Source: Mytilus edulis
Taxonomy: Eukaryota > Mollusca > Bivalvia > Mytilida > Mytilidae
Direction of reading: 5' to 3'
Assembly: GCF_963676685.1 (NCBI RefSeq)
Contig: NC_092355.1
Coordinates: 56,455,613-56,519,612, forward strand
DNA: 64,000 nt
The notes below the pieces were generated by a model. The model searched no databases and had not been told where the DNA came from. It was given only the letters and a program-made list of their open reading frames with translations. Made by a program: the position numbers and the translations under genes. Positions 63,921-64,000 of this stretch are shown here, in pieces; the stretch's first letter is position 1; each line of letters begins with the position of its first letter.

Positions 63921-64000
63921 AACCCACCATAGAAATAATTGGCAAACTCTACTGAATCGATGTTTGTTCTATGTTCTGGCGGCAGATTTAAATTGATATT

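Overview
The window looks like a bivalve mollusc nuclear genome, most likely a Mytilus-type mussel. It is AT-rich, has very low coding density, intron-split exons with GT..AG boundaries, and many copies of dispersed repeats that I recognise as typical of mussel genomes. That organism call is inference from repeat content and gene content. There are no operons, no bacterial genes, and no CRISPR, rRNA or confident functional tRNA genes.

Two host genes can be assembled exon by exon on the minus strand; every splice phase closes. Gene A (61227 down to 30282, seven coding exons, 315 aa) encodes a secreted protein: signal peptide, a ten-cysteine LU/three-finger-like module split over two exons, then a complete fibrinogen C-terminal (FBG) domain split over four exons. 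Gene B (24534 down to 13557, four exons, 319 aa) encodes a signal peptide, two tandem homologous Ig-like domains and a hydrophobic C-terminus with almost no tail (GPI signal or tail-less membrane anchor). Both look like recognition or adhesion proteins of the sort molluscs use in innate immunity; that role is inference. A decayed copy of the first LU exon upstream of gene A shows that a paralogue once lay there. A broken multi-pass membrane protein gene sits inside the second intron of gene B.

Most of the rest is mobile DNA. 1.35-6.93 kb: a near-perfect fold-back CACTA-type element (1446-5370, 3-bp TSD TAT) embedded in self-complementary catcgcgatg satellites. 7.0-8.4, 28.0-28.9, 31.6-32.2 and 41.9-43.7 kb: four broken copies of one reverse-transcriptase clade, whose 3' untranslated tails explain many of the short repeats scattered through the window. 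16.1-17.7 kb: a LINE ending in a (TTAC)n tail. 32276-47349: a 15-kb region bounded by CACTA-like inverted termini with long subterminal repeats, filled with nested MITEs, tandem tRNA-derived SINEs, an RT copy and a duplicated 1.1-kb repeat; it lies in the 18.7-kb intron before the last exon of gene A. 47.5-48.7 kb: a decayed Penelope-like element with RT and GIY-YIG endonuclease remnants. 50905-54980: a TA-flanked transposon with long inverted termini. 62.4-63.9 kb: an internally deleted hAT/ZMYM1-like element.

Stretches where I see nothing I can annotate: 1-730, 8.4-9.0, 9.35-9.77, 10.57-13.1, 14.9-16.1, 19.45-20.6, 20.95-22.4, 22.5-23.1, 24.6-26.0, 26.2-27.1, 27.2-28.0, 35.5-36.8, 39.2-40.4, 46.05-46.75, 49.45-50.9, 56.15-56.95 and 63.0-63.66 kb. 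They are AT-rich intergenic or intronic DNA with only short ORFs that look like chance.
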